From the NCBI RefSeq assembly GCF_000474215.1, contig NZ_BAUC01000008.1, positions 1 to 64,000 of the forward strand: DNA of 64,000 nt, given 5' to 3'. The notes under the pieces were generated by a model. It saw nothing but the letters and a program-made list of their open reading frames with translations, made no database searches and had not been told where the DNA came from. How positions within the stretch are numbered: the first letter of the stretch is position 1; each line of letters opens with the position of its first letter. Source of the stretch: Edwardsiella hoshinae NBRC 105699 = ATCC 33379 (GTDB lineage: Bacteria > Pseudomonadota > Gammaproteobacteria > Enterobacterales > Enterobacteriaceae). Of this stretch, positions 14,823 through 25,291 are shown piece after piece. Position numbers and translations under genes: made by a program.

Positions 14823-15398
14823 ATGCTACTGCTGATCGACAACTACGACTCTTTTACCTACAACCTGTACCAATACTTTTGCCAACTCGATGCCGAGGTC
14901 TTGGTAAAACGCAACGATGAACTAACGCTGGCGCAAATCGATGCGTTGGCGCCGTCGCATGTGGTGATCTCACCCGGCCCGGGGACCCCGGATGAGGCGG
15001 GCATCTCGCTGGCCGCCATTCGCCATCTCGCAGGGCGCATACCGATATTGGGAGTCTGCCTAGGACACCAGGCACTGGGACAAGTCTTCGGTGCACGGGT
15101 GATCCGAGCACGTCAGGTAATGCACGGTAAAACCAGCGCCATCCGCCACAACCATCAAGGCATCTTCCACAGCTTGAACAATCCGCTGACGGTGACGCGC
15201 TATCATTCACTGATCTTGGACTGGGAGAGCCTACCGCCTTGCCTGGCGGTGACGGCCTGGAGCGAGCGTGATGGTCAGCGCGATGAGATCATGGGGATCC
15301 GCCATACCACATTGGCACTGGAAGGGGTACAGTTCCATCCGGAAAGCATTCTCAGCGAGCAAGGGCATACTTTGCTACAAAACTTCCTACAGCAATAA
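14823..15398 (+). CDS. pabA: Aminodeoxychorismate synthase glutamine amidotransferase component
   Basis: Class I glutamine amidotransferase that supplies ammonia to PabB for 4-amino-4-deoxychorismate, the precursor of p-aminobenzoate and folate. 191 aa, starting [11 protein letters not shown]. Nucleophile C79 in [12 protein letters not shown]; the His/Glu pair lies in VQFHPES near the C-terminus. An upstream in-frame ATG (14781) would add 14 hydrophobic residues not seen in the family, and the strong Shine-Dalgarno is missing at both. fic and yhfG, which follow pabA in E. coli, are absent. Confidence 0.94.
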   Translation: MLLLIDNYDSFTYNLYQYFCQLDAEVLVKRNDELTLAQIDALAPSHVVISPGPGTPDEAGISLAAIRHLAGRIPILGVCLGHQALGQVFGARVIRARQVMHGKTSAIRHNHQGIFHSLNNPLTVTRYHSLILDWESLPPCLAVTAWSERDGQRDEIMGIRHTTLALEGVQFHPESILSEQGHTLLQNFLQQ

Positions 15399-15433
15399 TG
15401 CTACAGGCGCCATCTGGCGCCCGTAGCATTATT
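15394..15433. terminator. Stem-loop shared by pabA and ppiA
   Basis: AATAATGCTAC (15394-15404) pairs with GTAGCATTATT (15423-15433), and the interior AGGCGCCATCTGGCGCCC extends the stem. It is symmetric and lies between converging genes; the U-runs are short. The first arm overlaps the pabA stop codon. Confidence 0.6.
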
Positions 15434-15463
15434 CTAGGTACGACGTTCTAGGTACGCGGCAGC

Positions 15464-16030
15464 TCACTTGATCAGCGTCGCCGAGGTGATCACAATCGGT
15501 TTTACCGGAACATTTTGGTACGGCCCAACGTTTTCGGTACGCACCTGCGAAATCTTGTCGACGATATCCATCCCTTTGATCACCTTGCCGAATACTGCAT
15601 AACCAAAGTCGCGTTGGCCATGGTCGAGGAAGGCGTTATCGGCTACATTGATGAAAAACTGGCTGGTTGCACTGTCCTTCTCGGCGGTACGCGCCATGGC
15701 GATGGTTCCGCGCAGGTTACGCAAGCCGTTATCCGCCTCATTCTTGATCGGCGCTTGCGTGGTCTTCTGCTGCATCGCAGAAGTAAATCCCCCGCCCTGG
15801 ATCATAAAACCGGGGATCACACGATGAAAGATCGTCCCGTTATAGAACCCGCTGTTGACGTAACCGAGGAAATTATCGACCGTCACTGGCGCCTTCTGAT
15901 TATACAGCTCCAGTTCGATGTTACCGGCACTGGTTGTCAGCATGACGCGCGTATTCGCCGCCAGCGCGGCAGGGGCCGTCGCGGCCAGCGAGAATAGGGT
16001 AACCAGGGTAATGACGATTCTTTTGAACAT
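15464..16030 (-). CDS. ppiA: Periplasmic cyclophilin-type peptidyl-prolyl isomerase A
   Basis: 188 aa. Signal peptide [24 protein letters not shown] is followed by a single cyclophilin domain (about residues 28-185), with [13 protein letters not shown] (catalytic Arg) and [18 protein letters not shown]. Length and sequence match E. coli PpiA (190 aa). It catalyses prolyl cis-trans isomerisation in the periplasm. It is convergent with pabA and divergent from tsgA. Confidence 0.95.
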   Translation of the reverse strand: MFKRIVITLVTLFSLAATAPAALAANTRVMLTTSAGNIELELYNQKAPVTVDNFLGYVNSGFYNGTIFHRVIPGFMIQGGGFTSAMQQKTTQAPIKNEADNGLRNLRGTIAMARTAEKDSATSQFFINVADNAFLDHGQRDFGYAVFGKVIKGMDIVDKISQVRTENVGPYQNVPVKPIVITSATLIK

Positions 16031-16447
16031 GAAAACTTCCTTTATCTGACCGGCTTTGTCAAAAGCATAAAAACAACAGAATAGCGTAATGATTCTAAAT
16101 AGCCCATGAGGCGATAGCCACCCATTTACTCAGATTTACCTGACAATCGCCATGGCTAGCGTAATCGCCCACCAGTCCCACACTACCCGAATTCATCCAC
16201 GGAACAAGTCACCGCTGTCCGAATTTCCGTCCGATGAGCACACACGTCGTGCGGTTGACGCCCCACCCCCGATAACATCTCATTTTTTAAGTAACAAACC
16301 TTTTCTTTGCAAAGAAAAATCGATTCATATCACAAAAAACAGCTGTAGCTATGTTAGGATTCGCCCGCTTCGTGAAATCGACCCTTCTTGTCCGATCAAC
16401 ACACGAGTAATTCACATTTCTCTTTCTATACTGAGATAGGCCTTGCT
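16031..16447. other. 417-bp divergent intergenic region ppiA-tsgA
   Basis: No convincing ORF or RNA gene is seen. It must hold the promoters of ppiA and tsgA. The tsgA-proximal 180 bp are AT-rich and contain an 18-bp perfect palindrome at 16301-16318. TATGTTAGGAT at about 16349 could be a -10 region for tsgA, but no clear -35 is seen. Confidence 0.6.
16301..16318. promoter_or_regulatory. Perfect 18-bp palindrome upstream of tsgA
   Basis: TTTTCTTTGCAAAGAAAA is a perfect 18-bp palindrome about 130 bp upstream of the tsgA start. It is unlike FNR, CRP, Fur or PurR consensus sites. It looks like an operator for a dimeric regulator, identity unknown. Confidence 0.5.
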
Positions 16448-17632
16448 ATGACCGACAGTAACCGCATTCGCCTAACATGGATCAGTTTTTTCTCCTATGC
16501 GCTTACCGGCGCATTGGTGATTGTCACCGGGATGGTGATGGGAAATATCGCAGAGTATTTCAATCTGCCGATCTCCAGCATGAGTAATACTTTTACATTC
16601 CTCAATACCGGGATTTTGGTTTCTATTTTCCTTAACGCTTGGCTGATGGAAATCATTGCCCTCAAACGTCAGCTGATCTTCGGCTTCATCCTAATGATCT
16701 TGGCTATCGCCGGTCTGATGGTCGGCCATAACCTGGCAGTCTTCTCCGCCTGCATGTTTGTGCTGGGGGTTGTCAGTGGGATCACCATGTCCATCGGGAC
16801 CTTCCTGATCACCCATATCTATACTGGCCGTCAGCGTGGCTCACGCCTGCTGTTTACCGACTCTTTCTTCAGCATGGCCGGGATGGTGTTCCCGATCATT
16901 GCCGCCACCTTATTGGCGCAACATGTCACCTGGTATTGGGTCTATGCCTGCATCGGCGTACTATATCTGGCCATCTTTATCCTGACGCTCTGTTCCGACT
17001 TCCCGCAACTGGGCAAACAGGACCACAATGCCGATGCCCCGGTCAGCAAAGAGAAGTGGGGGATCGGCGTACTATTCCTCTCCATCGCCGCCCTGTGCTA
17101 CATCCTCGGTCAGCTCGGTTTCATTCAGTGGGTACCGGAGTACGCCGCTAAGCGTTTCGGTATGAGCATTGAGGAAACCGGTGGCCTGGTCAGTAACTTC
17201 TGGACCGCCTACATGGTCGGCATGTGGTTCTTCAGCGTCGTACTGCGTTTCTTCGATCTGCAACGCATCGTCACGGTACTGGCAGCGCTCTCGACCTTCA
17301 TGATGTACATGTTCGTCAGCAGCCAGCAAGGCGCCCTACTGAGCATGTATATCCTGGGACTGGGCTTCGTCAGCAGCGCCATCTACACCACGCTGATCAC
17401 CCTCGGCTCACAACAGACTAAGGTCTCTTCTCCGAAGCTGGTGAACTTTATCCTGACTTGCGGCACCATCGGCACCATGCTGACCTTCGTGGTCACCGGC
17501 CCGATCGTCGCCCACAGTGGCGCCCATGCGGCGCTGGCGACCGCTAATGGCCTCTACTTCGTGGTCTTCGTGATGTGTATCCTACTGGGTTTCGTCACCA
17601 AACATCGCCAACACGGCCACGCGGCCAAGTAA
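16448..17632 (+). CDS. tsgA: MFS transporter TsgA
   Basis: Major facilitator superfamily membrane protein, 394 aa (E. coli 393) with about 12 membrane segments, starting [21 protein letters not shown]. The substrate is not established; the name comes from tellurite- and selenite-related phenotypes of Salmonella mutants. The chosen ATG matches the family N-terminus; an in-frame ATG at 16388 is upstream in the leader. In E. coli nirBDC follows; here codA faces it across a terminator. Confidence 0.93.
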   Translation: MTDSNRIRLTWISFFSYALTGALVIVTGMVMGNIAEYFNLPISSMSNTFTFLNTGILVSIFLNAWLMEIIALKRQLIFGFILMILAIAGLMVGHNLAVFSACMFVLGVVSGITMSIGTFLITHIYTGRQRGSRLLFTDSFFSMAGMVFPIIAATLLAQHVTWYWVYACIGVLYLAIFILTLCSDFPQLGKQDHNADAPVSKEKWGIGVLFLSIAALCYILGQLGFIQWVPEYAAKRFGMSIEETGGLVSNFWTAYMVGMWFFSVVLRFFDLQRIVTVLAALSTFMMYMFVSSQQGALLSMYILGLGFVSSAIYTTLITLGSQQTKVSSPKLVNFILTCGTIGTMLTFVVTGPIVAHSGAHAALATANGLYFVVFVMCILLGFVTKHRQHGHAAK

Positions 17633-17655
17633 CGCGATACACAACGCTAAATAAC

Positions 17656-17688
17656 AACGGGGCCTGCACATGTCGGCCCCGTTTTTTA
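17656..17688 (+). terminator. Terminator of tsgA
   Basis: AACGGGGCC (17656-17664) pairs with GGCCCCGTT (17675-17683), followed by a T-run to 17687. Confidence 0.88.
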
Positions 17689-17705
17689 TCCCATCACACC
17701 AGAGT

Positions 17706-18989
17706 TTAACGGCGAAAATCGACGCTCTCTACCTGCGACAGATAGATCTGGCTTTGCGCCGGACGCGTCTCGGCGATCAAGCGCCCATCACGTAGCGAGT
17801 AACGCACCGGAACCTGGCGACGCACGGCATCGAAACCGCACTCCGCTGGCAAAACCAGCAGACTAGCACGGCAGCCCGGCGCCACCCCATATCCCTGTAG
17901 ATTGAGGGTTCGCGCACTATGCGTGCCGATCAGCGCCAGGCCATCATCGATCTGGCCGTACCCCATCAACTGGCAGACATGCAATCCCATGTGTAACACC
18001 TGCAACATATTGGCGGTGCCCAACGGATACCACGGATCAAACACGTCATCGTGACCAAAGCAGACGTTGATCTCCGCCTGGAGCATCTCTTTCACTCGGG
18101 TGATCCCTCGCCGCTTAGGATAGTCATCGAAACGCCCCTGGAGATGGATATTGACCAACGGATTGGCGACAAAGTTAATCTGCGACAGCTTCAGCAAGCG
18201 AAACAAGCGCGAAGTATAGGCGCCATTATAAGAATGCATCGCCGTGGTATGGCTGGCGGTCACGCGCGCCCCCATCCCCTCGCGATGTGCCAATGCCGCC
18301 ACGGTTTCGACGAAGCGAGACTGCTCATCGTCGATCTCGTCACAATGTACATCAACCAGACGATCGTAACGCTGCGCCAACTCGAACGCCTTGTGTAGCG
18401 ACGCTACGCCATATTCGCGGGTAAATTCAAAGTGAGGGATCGCCCCGACCACATCGGCCCCGAGACGCAATGCCTCCTCCAACAACGCCTCTCCGTTCGG
18501 ATACGAGAGGATCCCCTCCTGTGGAAAAGCGACCAATTGCAGATCGACCCAGGGTGCTACCTCTTGACGCACCTCCAGCATCGCCTTCAATGCCGTCAGC
18601 GTCGGATCGGAGACATCCACATGACTGCGCACATGCTGGACGCCGTTGGCAATCTGCCACTTCAGCGTTTGCCAAGCGCGTTGCTTGACGTCGTCATGCG
18701 TCAGCAACGCCTTGCGCTCGGCCCAACGCTCGATACCTTCAAATAAGGTGCCGGATTGGTTCCAAGCCGGTTGGCCCGCCGTCTGCGTAGTATCAAGGTG
18801 AATATGTGGCTCGACGAAAGGCGGCACCACCAACCCCTGCTCCGCATCCAGCTCTCCCACCTGCGCCGGGCGTAATGCGGGCTGCGGCGTGACGGCGGCA
18901 ATGCGCTCATTCTGTAACGTAATCTGCCACCAACCTTCACGCGCGGGTAGGCGAGCATTGATGACAGCATGAAACTGATTATTCTGCAT
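17706..18989 (-). CDS. codA: Cytosine deaminase
   Basis: Metal-dependent amidohydrolase that converts cytosine to uracil and ammonia for pyrimidine salvage. 427 aa from the ATG at 18989, the E. coli length. Metal-site motifs EPHIHLDTT (near residue 60), [10 protein letters not shown] (near 212) and [11 protein letters not shown] (near 310) are present. It overlaps the codB stop by 11 nt, as a translationally coupled codBA operon. In E. coli codBA lies elsewhere on the chromosome; here it occupies the tsgA-cysG interval. Confidence 0.95.
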   Translation of the reverse strand: MQNNQFHAVINARLPAREGWWQITLQNERIAAVTPQPALRPAQVGELDAEQGLVVPPFVEPHIHLDTTQTAGQPAWNQSGTLFEGIERWAERKALLTHDDVKQRAWQTLKWQIANGVQHVRSHVDVSDPTLTALKAMLEVRQEVAPWVDLQLVAFPQEGILSYPNGEALLEEALRLGADVVGAIPHFEFTREYGVASLHKAFELAQRYDRLVDVHCDEIDDEQSRFVETVAALAHREGMGARVTASHTTAMHSYNGAYTSRLFRLLKLSQINFVANPLVNIHLQGRFDDYPKRRGITRVKEMLQAEINVCFGHDDVFDPWYPLGTANMLQVLHMGLHVCQLMGYGQIDDGLALIGTHSARTLNLQGYGVAPGCRASLLVLPAECGFDAVRRQVPVRYSLRDGRLIAETRPAQSQIYLSQVESVDFRR

Positions 18990-20229
18990 GACTAACCTCC
19001 AACACACGCTGCTGACGGCGCCCGAACCAGCGACTCAGCAGGCAGTAACCCAACGCACCGCCCAAGACGGCATTCACCGGCACGATCCCGGGCAAGCCAT
19101 GACCGGCGACCACGCCCAGAGCCACCGCGACGATCGCGCTCCAGTTTACCGCCACCATTTCAGCGCGGGCAAAATCACGATAACGCCGATGATTCATTAG
19201 GTAATCAGCAATGATCACCCCACCGATCGGCGGAATGGCGGCGGACAGGAAAGTCAGCCAACCGACAAAATTGTTATATAGCCACAGGGCGCACAGGGTG
19301 CCGATGAGACCATTGGCCACCGAAAGTCGCTTGCTCGATAACCCCGTAATATTGGCAAATCCCAGGCCAGAGGCATACAAGGCATTGTCGTTGGTGGTCC
19401 AGATATTCAGGCCCAGAACCACGATAGCTGGCAGCAACAATCCTTGGGCGATCATCACATCGGAGATGTCTGACATCCCCAGCGCCGCCGCGCCAGTGGC
19501 CCCGAAGATAAACATCAGTGAGTTCCCGAGGAAAAAGGCAACCATGGTCACCCACACCGCCAGTTTCGCGCTGCGCCCAAAGCGTACGAAGTCCGCCGTC
19601 AGGGTTCCGGCGCTGATAAAGGAGCCCACCACCAGCGCCAAGGCCAGATTAAAGTCTAACGGCTGCGCCGGCGTCACCGCACGCAGTACCGCCAAACCGC
19701 CCATACCGGTGATCGCCAACCAAACCGAATAACCGCCGAGTAGGGCGATGGCCGGTACCGCAACCACCGACAATACCGTCAGCGCCGAGATGCCAAAGAA
19801 TACCGTCACGGTCATCAACAGCCCAGAGAGCGCGATCAGCAACTCAGTATTCAGCCCGGTCGCCTTACTCACCGGGATGGCGAACATCGCCACCCCCACA
19901 CCAAACCAGCCGACCTGTGTGCCGCCCAGCAACAGCGAAGGCAACCAAGACCCCTTCACGCCGAAGGAGAAGCGCGCCAAGAGATGTGTGGTGAGGCCCG
20001 TTTTCGCACCAATATAACCGAGAGTAGAAGTGTAGATAGCGAGGAGAAGATTCCCGAGGAGTACGGCGAGAAGAAAATCGTGATAGCCAAGTCCGGTGCC
20101 GAGGGTGCCGCCGGTCCACATACTGGCGGAAAAGAAGGTCAACCCCAGCATGACACAACTTAACGCCAGCGCGCCCTTACGCGCCGATAACGGGACGGGG
20201 CCCTGACTGTAATTGTTATCCTGCGACAC
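18979..20229 (-). CDS. codB: Cytosine permease
   Basis: NCS1-family cytosine/H+ symporter, 416 aa with about 12 membrane segments (E. coli 419). Family motifs include [16 protein letters not shown] near residues 32-47, [16 protein letters not shown] and [15 protein letters not shown]. The start codon is GTG at 20229 with a perfect AAGGAGG 5 nt upstream. A PurR box lies 68 bp upstream, as expected for purine-repressed codBA. Confidence 0.95.
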   Translation of the reverse strand: MSQDNNYSQGPVPLSARKGALALSCVMLGLTFFSASMWTGGTLGTGLGYHDFLLAVLLGNLLLAIYTSTLGYIGAKTGLTTHLLARFSFGVKGSWLPSLLLGGTQVGWFGVGVAMFAIPVSKATGLNTELLIALSGLLMTVTVFFGISALTVLSVVAVPAIALLGGYSVWLAITGMGGLAVLRAVTPAQPLDFNLALALVVGSFISAGTLTADFVRFGRSAKLAVWVTMVAFFLGNSLMFIFGATGAAALGMSDISDVMIAQGLLLPAIVVLGLNIWTTNDNALYASGLGFANITGLSSKRLSVANGLIGTLCALWLYNNFVGWLTFLSAAIPPIGGVIIADYLMNHRRYRDFARAEMVAVNWSAIVAVALGVVAGHGLPGIVPVNAVLGGALGYCLLSRWFGRRQQRVLEVSHAE

Positions 20230-20296
20230 GCAATCCTCCTTAATCCCTGTGCAGTGGACAAAAAAATCTGGCGCATTCTAAAGAGTTACCAGAAAA

Positions 20297-20312
20297 AAGC
20301 AAACGTTTTCTT
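20297..20312. promoter_or_regulatory. PurR operator upstream of codBA
   Basis: AAGCAAACGTTTTCTT matches the PurR consensus ANGCAANCGNTTNCNT at every specified position. It lies between the divergent codB and cysG. E. coli codBA is repressed by PurR, so the same is inferred here. Confidence 0.85.
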
Positions 20313-20503
20313 TGTCGCCTTTTTATCCTATCATGCTGGTGCGTCCTACTGATTGGGCAATCAGTGGCCGTTTCTTTAAACAACACCACTGCATATCCCC
20401 CACATCTCTGGCAAGCTACTCGCACAGGCTGGCCGGCGGTGGCGCGCACGCGTGCACGATCATAGCGCCAGCGCATTCTCCGCTCAGCGCCCGAGGAATT
20501 CCG

Positions 20504-21907
20504 ATGGATTACTTTCCAATATTTTGCCAACTCAATGCTAAACCCTGTCTCTTAGTCGGCGGTGGCGAGGTCGCCGAGCGTAAGGCACGTCTATTGATGG
20601 AGGCCGGCGCCATCCTGACAGTCAATGCCGAACGATTTAGCGCGCAATTTGAAGCTTGGCAGAAGGCAGGACGTCTGACGCTGGTGCCAGGCACGTTCGA
20701 TCCCTCCCTGTTAACGGCACAGTGGCTGGCGATCGCCGCCACCGACGATCCCCAAGTCAATCGACAGGTGCTCGCCCAGTGTGAGGCGCGCCACCTGTTC
20801 TGTAATGTGGTAGATGCCTCCGCCCAGTCCGGTTTTATCATGCCATCGATCATCGATCGCTCACCGCTGATGGTGGCGGTTTCTTCCGGCGGTAGCGCTC
20901 CGGTGCTGGCGCGCCTGCTCCGCGAAAAGCTTGAGGCACTGCTGCCGCAACATCTCGGTCAATTGGCACGTCTGGCGGGGAGCCTACGCCAACGCGTCAA
21001 GACACGCTTCGCTACCCTCGCCCAACGTCGCCGCTTTTGGGAGAAGCTGTTCGCCCATGATCGCCTAGCCCAATCCTTAGCCAACGGCGACACGCCGCAA
21101 GTAACGCGTCAACTGGATGCGCTGTTCAGTGCCGACCCGGCGGATCAAGGCGAGGTGGTGCTGGTCGGCGCCGGGCCAGGCGACGCCGGTTTGTTGACGC
21201 TCAAGGGGTTACAACAGATCCAGCAGGCCGATGTGGTGATCTACGATCGCCTGGTCTCACCAGAGATCATGGCACTGGTCCGGCGTGATGCCACCCGCCT
21301 CTTCGTCGGCAAGCAAGCTGGCCACCACTGCGTCCCTCAGGAGGCGATCAACATGCTGCTGCTGGAGCAAGCGCAACAAGGCAAACGGGTCGTACGCTTG
21401 AAAGGAGGAGATCCTTTTATCTTTGGCCGGGGTGGCGAGGAGCTGGAGGCCTTGGCCAGCGCCGGCATCGCCTTCTCAGTCGTGCCAGGCATCACCGCCG
21501 CCTCAGGCTGTTCCGCCTACAGCGGCATACCACTGACTCATCGTGACCATGCCCAGAGCGTCCGCCTGGTGACCGGCCATACCCGCCAGGAGGGAGAGTT
21601 AGACTGGTCTTGTCTGGCTGCCGCCGGCCAGACGCTGGTGTTCTATATGGGGTTAAGCCAGGCGGCGACCATCCAGCAACAGCTGCAACGACACGGTATG
21701 CCGACAGAAACCCCCGTCGCCTTGGTCGAGAACGGTACCACAGTACATCAACGCGTGATCTGCGGCGACTTGGCGCACTTAGCGCTACTGGCCACCCAAG
21801 CAGCCAGCCCCAGCCTGATCATCGTCGGCGATGTCGTCTCGCTACGACCGCGCTTAAACTGGTTCCACAGCGCGGCTGACACGGCTACGGCTCCGCACGA
21901 CGCATAA
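20504..21907 (+). CDS. cysG: Siroheme synthase (multifunctional)
   Basis: Makes siroheme from uroporphyrinogen III for assimilatory sulfite and nitrite reductases. 467 aa (E. coli 457). The N-terminal dehydrogenase/ferrochelatase domain has the NAD loop [15 protein letters not shown] (residues 17-31) and VSSGGSAPV with S128. The C-terminal methyltransferase domain starts near residue 217 ([15 protein letters not shown]) and has [16 protein letters not shown]. Start ATG 20504 has GAGGAAT upstream; an in-frame ORF reaching to 20312 is not coding. nirBDC, its usual neighbours, are missing. Confidence 0.96.
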   Translation: MDYFPIFCQLNAKPCLLVGGGEVAERKARLLMEAGAILTVNAERFSAQFEAWQKAGRLTLVPGTFDPSLLTAQWLAIAATDDPQVNRQVLAQCEARHLFCNVVDASAQSGFIMPSIIDRSPLMVAVSSGGSAPVLARLLREKLEALLPQHLGQLARLAGSLRQRVKTRFATLAQRRRFWEKLFAHDRLAQSLANGDTPQVTRQLDALFSADPADQGEVVLVGAGPGDAGLLTLKGLQQIQQADVVIYDRLVSPEIMALVRRDATRLFVGKQAGHHCVPQEAINMLLLEQAQQGKRVVRLKGGDPFIFGRGGEELEALASAGIAFSVVPGITAASGCSAYSGIPLTHRDHAQSVRLVTGHTRQEGELDWSCLAAAGQTLVFYMGLSQAATIQQQLQRHGMPTETPVALVENGTTVHQRVICGDLAHLALLATQAASPSLIIVGDVVSLRPRLNWFHSAADTATAPHDA

Positions 21908-21936
21908 AAAAGAGGGAGTCGATGGCTCCCCCTCTT
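21905..21936 (-). terminator. Terminator of the trpS operon
   Basis: On the minus strand AAGAGGGGGAG and CTCCCTCTT form a stem with the loop CCATCGA, followed by TTTTTTAT. It lies 20 nt after the trpS stop and may also stop cysG transcripts, which converge here. Confidence 0.85.
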
Positions 21937-21956
21937 CGGTTATTGACCTCGCAGGC

Positions 21957-22961
21957 TTACGGCTGAGCGACGAAACCAATGGCCTGATAGACCTGGCTCA
22001 GGGTCTGCGCGGCGCGCGCGCGCGCCTTGGCGGCCCCCTCACGCATCACCGCTTGTAAGTAAGCTTCATCGTTACGGAAGCGATGGTAACGCGCCTGCAA
22101 CTCGGCGAGCATACCCGACACAGCCTCGGCGACCTCCCCTTTCAGGTGACCATACATCTTGCCGGCGAACTCCGCTTCCAGTTCAGCGATACTTTTGCCG
22201 GTAACGCCAGCGAGAATATCCAACAGGTTCGACACCCCGGCCTTGTTGACCAGATCGTAACGCACCACAGGCGGCTCGTCGGAGTCGGTCACCGCTCGCT
22301 TAATCTTCTTGGTCACCGCCTTGGGATCCTCCAGCAAGCCGATAACGTTGTTACGGTTATCATCAGACTTGGACATCTTCTTGGTCGGTTCCAGCAGCGA
22401 CATGACACGGGCACCTGACTTGGGAATGAACGGCTCCGGGATCTGGAAGATATCGCCATATAACGCGTTAAAGCGTGCCGCCACGTCGCGGCTCAACTCC
22501 AGATGTTGCTTCTGATCTTCCCCAACCGGCACCTGATTGGTCTGATACAACAGGATATCCGCCGCCATCAGCACCGGATAATCGAACAGGCCGGCATTGA
22601 TGTTTTCCGCATAACGCGCCGACTTATCCTTGAACTGTGTCATACGGCTCAGCTCGCCGAAATAGGTATAGCAATTAAGCACCCAGCCTAGCTGGGCGTG
22701 CTCCGGCACGTGGGACTGTACAAAGATGGTGCTCTTCTGTGGGTCGATGCCACAGGCCAGGTAGAGCGCCAGCGTGTCCAGCGTTGCGCTACGTAGCTGC
22801 TCTGCATCCTGACGCACGGTAATGGCATGCTGATCGACGATGCAATAGATACAGTCATACTCATCCTGCATCTGCACCCACTGACGCAGCGCGCCCATAT
22901 AGTTACCGATGGTGAGTTCACCAGACGGCTGCGCGCCGCTGAAGACGATGGGCTTACTCAT
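21957..22961 (-). CDS. trpS: Tryptophanyl-tRNA synthetase
   Basis: Class I aminoacyl-tRNA synthetase, 334 aa as in E. coli. HIGH-type motif in [11 protein letters not shown] (residues 13-23) and KMSKS motif in KKMSKSDDN near residue 195. It is the last gene of the aroK-aroB-damX-dam-rpe-gph-trpS run, 24 nt behind gph, and ends in a strong terminator. Confidence 0.97.
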   Translation of the reverse strand: MSKPIVFSGAQPSGELTIGNYMGALRQWVQMQDEYDCIYCIVDQHAITVRQDAEQLRSATLDTLALYLACGIDPQKSTIFVQSHVPEHAQLGWVLNCYTYFGELSRMTQFKDKSARYAENINAGLFDYPVLMAADILLYQTNQVPVGEDQKQHLELSRDVAARFNALYGDIFQIPEPFIPKSGARVMSLLEPTKKMSKSDDNRNNVIGLLEDPKAVTKKIKRAVTDSDEPPVVRYDLVNKAGVSNLLDILAGVTGKSIAELEAEFAGKMYGHLKGEVAEAVSGMLAELQARYHRFRNDEAYLQAVMREGAAKARARAAQTLSQVYQAIGFVAQP

Positions 22962-22985
22962 GGTTATATTCCTGTCCTTATCAAT

Positions 22986-23672
22986 TCAGTGCAACGGAGC
23001 CAGCCCCACGAGAGGCAGCAGTCCGCAAAAATCATCCAGTACGCGGCAAGGCTCACTGGTGGCGATGGATTCGCCATAGTTATAACCGTAGGTCAAGCCG
23101 ACGGTAGGACAACCGGCCGCCTGACCGGCCTGAATATCGTTGCGCGAGTCGCCGACGAACAGCATCTCGTTCGCCTTTATCCCCCACTGGGCCAGCACCA
23201 GATAGAGCGGCGCAGGATGCGGTTTCCGTTTGACGACGTCGTCACCGCCGATCACCTGGCTAAAGAAACGCGCGATCCCCAGACGCTCCAGCATCGGACG
23301 GACAAAAGGAGAGGGCTTATTAGTGATCACCGCCAGCGGAAACCCCTTAGCCGCCAACACACCCAGCGTCTCGCGCACCCCCGGAAACAACTGGCATCCC
23401 TGGTGTGCACTTTCGGCGTAATGCGCATCAAACGCGAGGCGCGCGCGCCGGCACAATTCAGCATCCTGCGGTGCACCCGCCCAATTCAGGGCACGTTGCA
23501 TCAACACATCGGCCCCGTTACCCAACCACAACTTCACACGCTCGATACCCGGAGCCGGATAGCCCAACGCCACCAGCGCCGCATCGGTCGCCGCCGCTAA
23601 CCCCGGGGCGCTATCGACCAACGTACCATCTAAATCAAAAGCCAACGCCTGAATCGCAACCCCCTTATTCAT
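22986..23672 (-). CDS. gph: Phosphoglycolate phosphatase
   Basis: HAD-superfamily phosphatase that removes 2-phosphoglycolate, notably that arising during repair of 3'-phosphoglycolate DNA ends. 228 aa (E. coli 252; the C-terminus is shorter). Motif [13 protein letters not shown] at residues 13-24, motif II VITNKPS, motif [12 protein letters not shown] and motif [13 protein letters not shown] are all present. It overlaps the rpe stop by 8 nt. Confidence 0.94.
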   Translation of the reverse strand: MNKGVAIQALAFDLDGTLVDSAPGLAAATDAALVALGYPAPGIERVKLWLGNGADVLMQRALNWAGAPQDAELCRRARLAFDAHYAESAHQGCQLFPGVRETLGVLAAKGFPLAVITNKPSPFVRPMLERLGIARFFSQVIGGDDVVKRKPHPAPLYLVLAQWGIKANEMLFVGDSRNDIQAGQAAGCPTVGLTYGYNYGESIATSEPCRVLDDFCGLLPLVGLAPLH

Positions 23673-24342
23673 GGCAAGCCCGCGCGATTTCTTGACGCAT
23701 GGCGGCGATCACCTTGCCATAATCAGGCTGACCGAAAATCGCTGAGCCAGCAACAAACATGTCGGCCCCCGCCGCCGCGATGGCGCCGATGTTGTCGATC
23801 TTCACCCCACCGTCAACCTCAAGACGGATATCCAGGCCACTGGCGTCGATACGCTCACGAACCTGGCGCAGCTTAGCCAGTGTGGCGGGGATGAACGACT
23901 GCCCGCCGAAGCCGGGGTTGACGGACATCAACAGAATGGTATCTAGGCGATCCATCACATAATCCAGGCAACTCAACGGCGTCGCCGGATTGAGCACCAA
24001 GCCGGCCTTACAGCCGCAACTGCGGATCAATTGCAGTGTCCGATCGACATGCTCGGAGGCTTCCGGATGGAAGGTGATAATGCTGGCGCCAGCCTCGGCA
24101 AAATCGGGAATAAGGCGATCGACGGGCTTGACCATCAGATGGACGTCGATCGGCGCGCTGATGCCATAATCACGCAGTGCCTTACACACCATCGGGCCGA
24201 TGGTCAAATTCGGGACATAGTGATTATCCATGACATCGAAATGCACCACATCGGCACCAGCAGCCAACACCTGCGCAGTATCTTCACCCAGTCGGGCAAA
24301 GTCTGCGGACAAAATCGACGGGGCGATTAAATATGGGTTCAT
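23665..24342 (-). CDS. rpe: Ribulose-phosphate 3-epimerase
   Basis: TIM-barrel enzyme of the pentose phosphate pathway that interconverts ribulose 5-phosphate and xylulose 5-phosphate. 225 aa as in E. coli. Motifs [19 protein letters not shown] at the N-terminus, [27 protein letters not shown] and [12 protein letters not shown] carry the metal and phosphate ligands. It overlaps gph and lies 39 nt behind dam. Confidence 0.97.
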   Translation of the reverse strand: MNPYLIAPSILSADFARLGEDTAQVLAAGADVVHFDVMDNHYVPNLTIGPMVCKALRDYGISAPIDVHLMVKPVDRLIPDFAEAGASIITFHPEASEHVDRTLQLIRSCGCKAGLVLNPATPLSCLDYVMDRLDTILLMSVNPGFGGQSFIPATLAKLRQVRERIDASGLDIRLEVDGGVKIDNIGAIAAAGADMFVAGSAIFGQPDYGKVIAAMRQEIARACHE

Positions 24343-24381
24343 CCGTTTCTCCTGGGCTCAGGGACAGGCGGACGACAACGC

Positions 24382-25200
24382 TTAACGCTTGCCGTACAGC
24401 GCCAACAATTCATTCACTTTACTGCGGCCGTCAGTCTTACGGCTGATGGTGCGCCGAACCGTTACCACATGCAGCTCACCAGCCTGCGCATACCACTCAC
24501 GCGTCAGCGGCGTCTCATGGTTAGAGATCAACACCGGAACTTGGCGCTCGGCCAATTCGGCAGCCAACTCGGCCAGTCGCATCTGTTCGGCAATGCCAAA
24601 ACTGTTGGCGTGATAGGCGGTAAAATTGGCGGTAGCCGACAGCGGCGCATAAGGCGGATCACAATACACGACCGCACCAGGCTGTGCTCGCAGCATGGTC
24701 TGCTGGTAATGTTCACAGACGAAGGTAGCGCGCTCGGCCTTACGGGCAAAACACTCCAGCTCCTCCTGCGGAAAATAGGGTTTCTTATAACGGCCGAAGG
24801 GGACGTTGAACTCTCCCTTGGCGTTATAGCGACACAGGCCGTTATAACAATGTCGATTCAGATACAGAAAATACAGCGCCCGCTGATAGCGGTCCTCACT
24901 CGCGTTAAACGCCGCACGAATGCGATAGTACTCTTCCGCCACGTTCAGCTCGGCGCAGAACAACTGACGGGCATCGCCGATGAAACGATCCGTCTCATCC
25001 TTCACAATGTTGTACAGACCGACCAGATCGGCGTTGATATCCGCCAACAGGTACTCATCATAATCCGTGTTTAAGAACACGGAGCCGGCGCCAACGAAAG
25101 GCTCGACCAACCTTTCGCCCGCCGGCAAATACCGGCGGATCTCTTCAATCAAAGGATATTTCCCGCCGGCCCATTTCAAAAATGCGCGCTTCTTCTTCAT
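24382..25200 (-). CDS. dam: DNA adenine methylase Dam
   Basis: Methylates the adenine of GATC for mismatch-repair strand choice, SeqA-controlled replication timing and phase-variable gene control. 272 aa (E. coli 278). The AdoMet motif FVGAGSVFLN near residue 35 and the catalytic DPPY in YCDPPYAPLS near residue 180 are in the alpha-type order. It lies between damX and rpe. Confidence 0.97.
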   Translation of the reverse strand: MKKKRAFLKWAGGKYPLIEEIRRYLPAGERLVEPFVGAGSVFLNTDYDEYLLADINADLVGLYNIVKDETDRFIGDARQLFCAELNVAEEYYRIRAAFNASEDRYQRALYFLYLNRHCYNGLCRYNAKGEFNVPFGRYKKPYFPQEELECFARKAERATFVCEHYQQTMLRAQPGAVVYCDPPYAPLSATANFTAYHANSFGIAEQMRLAELAAELAERQVPVLISNHETPLTREWYAQAGELHVVTVRRTISRKTDGRSKVNELLALYGKR

Positions 25201-25291
25201 GCCGTCGCCAGTCTGTTATTTCTACTCGTTCAATTCGCCGGGGCGTACCTTTTCTCGGACAGCACATCGCGCGCGTTTCATTATTGGCCGC

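Noticed and set aside
15434-15462. Tandem near-duplicate TTCTAGGTACGACG / TTCTAGGTACGCGG beside ppiA
   Set aside because: Only two short copies; probably chance duplication without function.
20312-20503. N-terminal extension of CysG reaching to 20312
   Set aside because: It would begin inside the PurR box and adds 64 residues absent from the family; GAGGAAT precedes the ATG at 20504.
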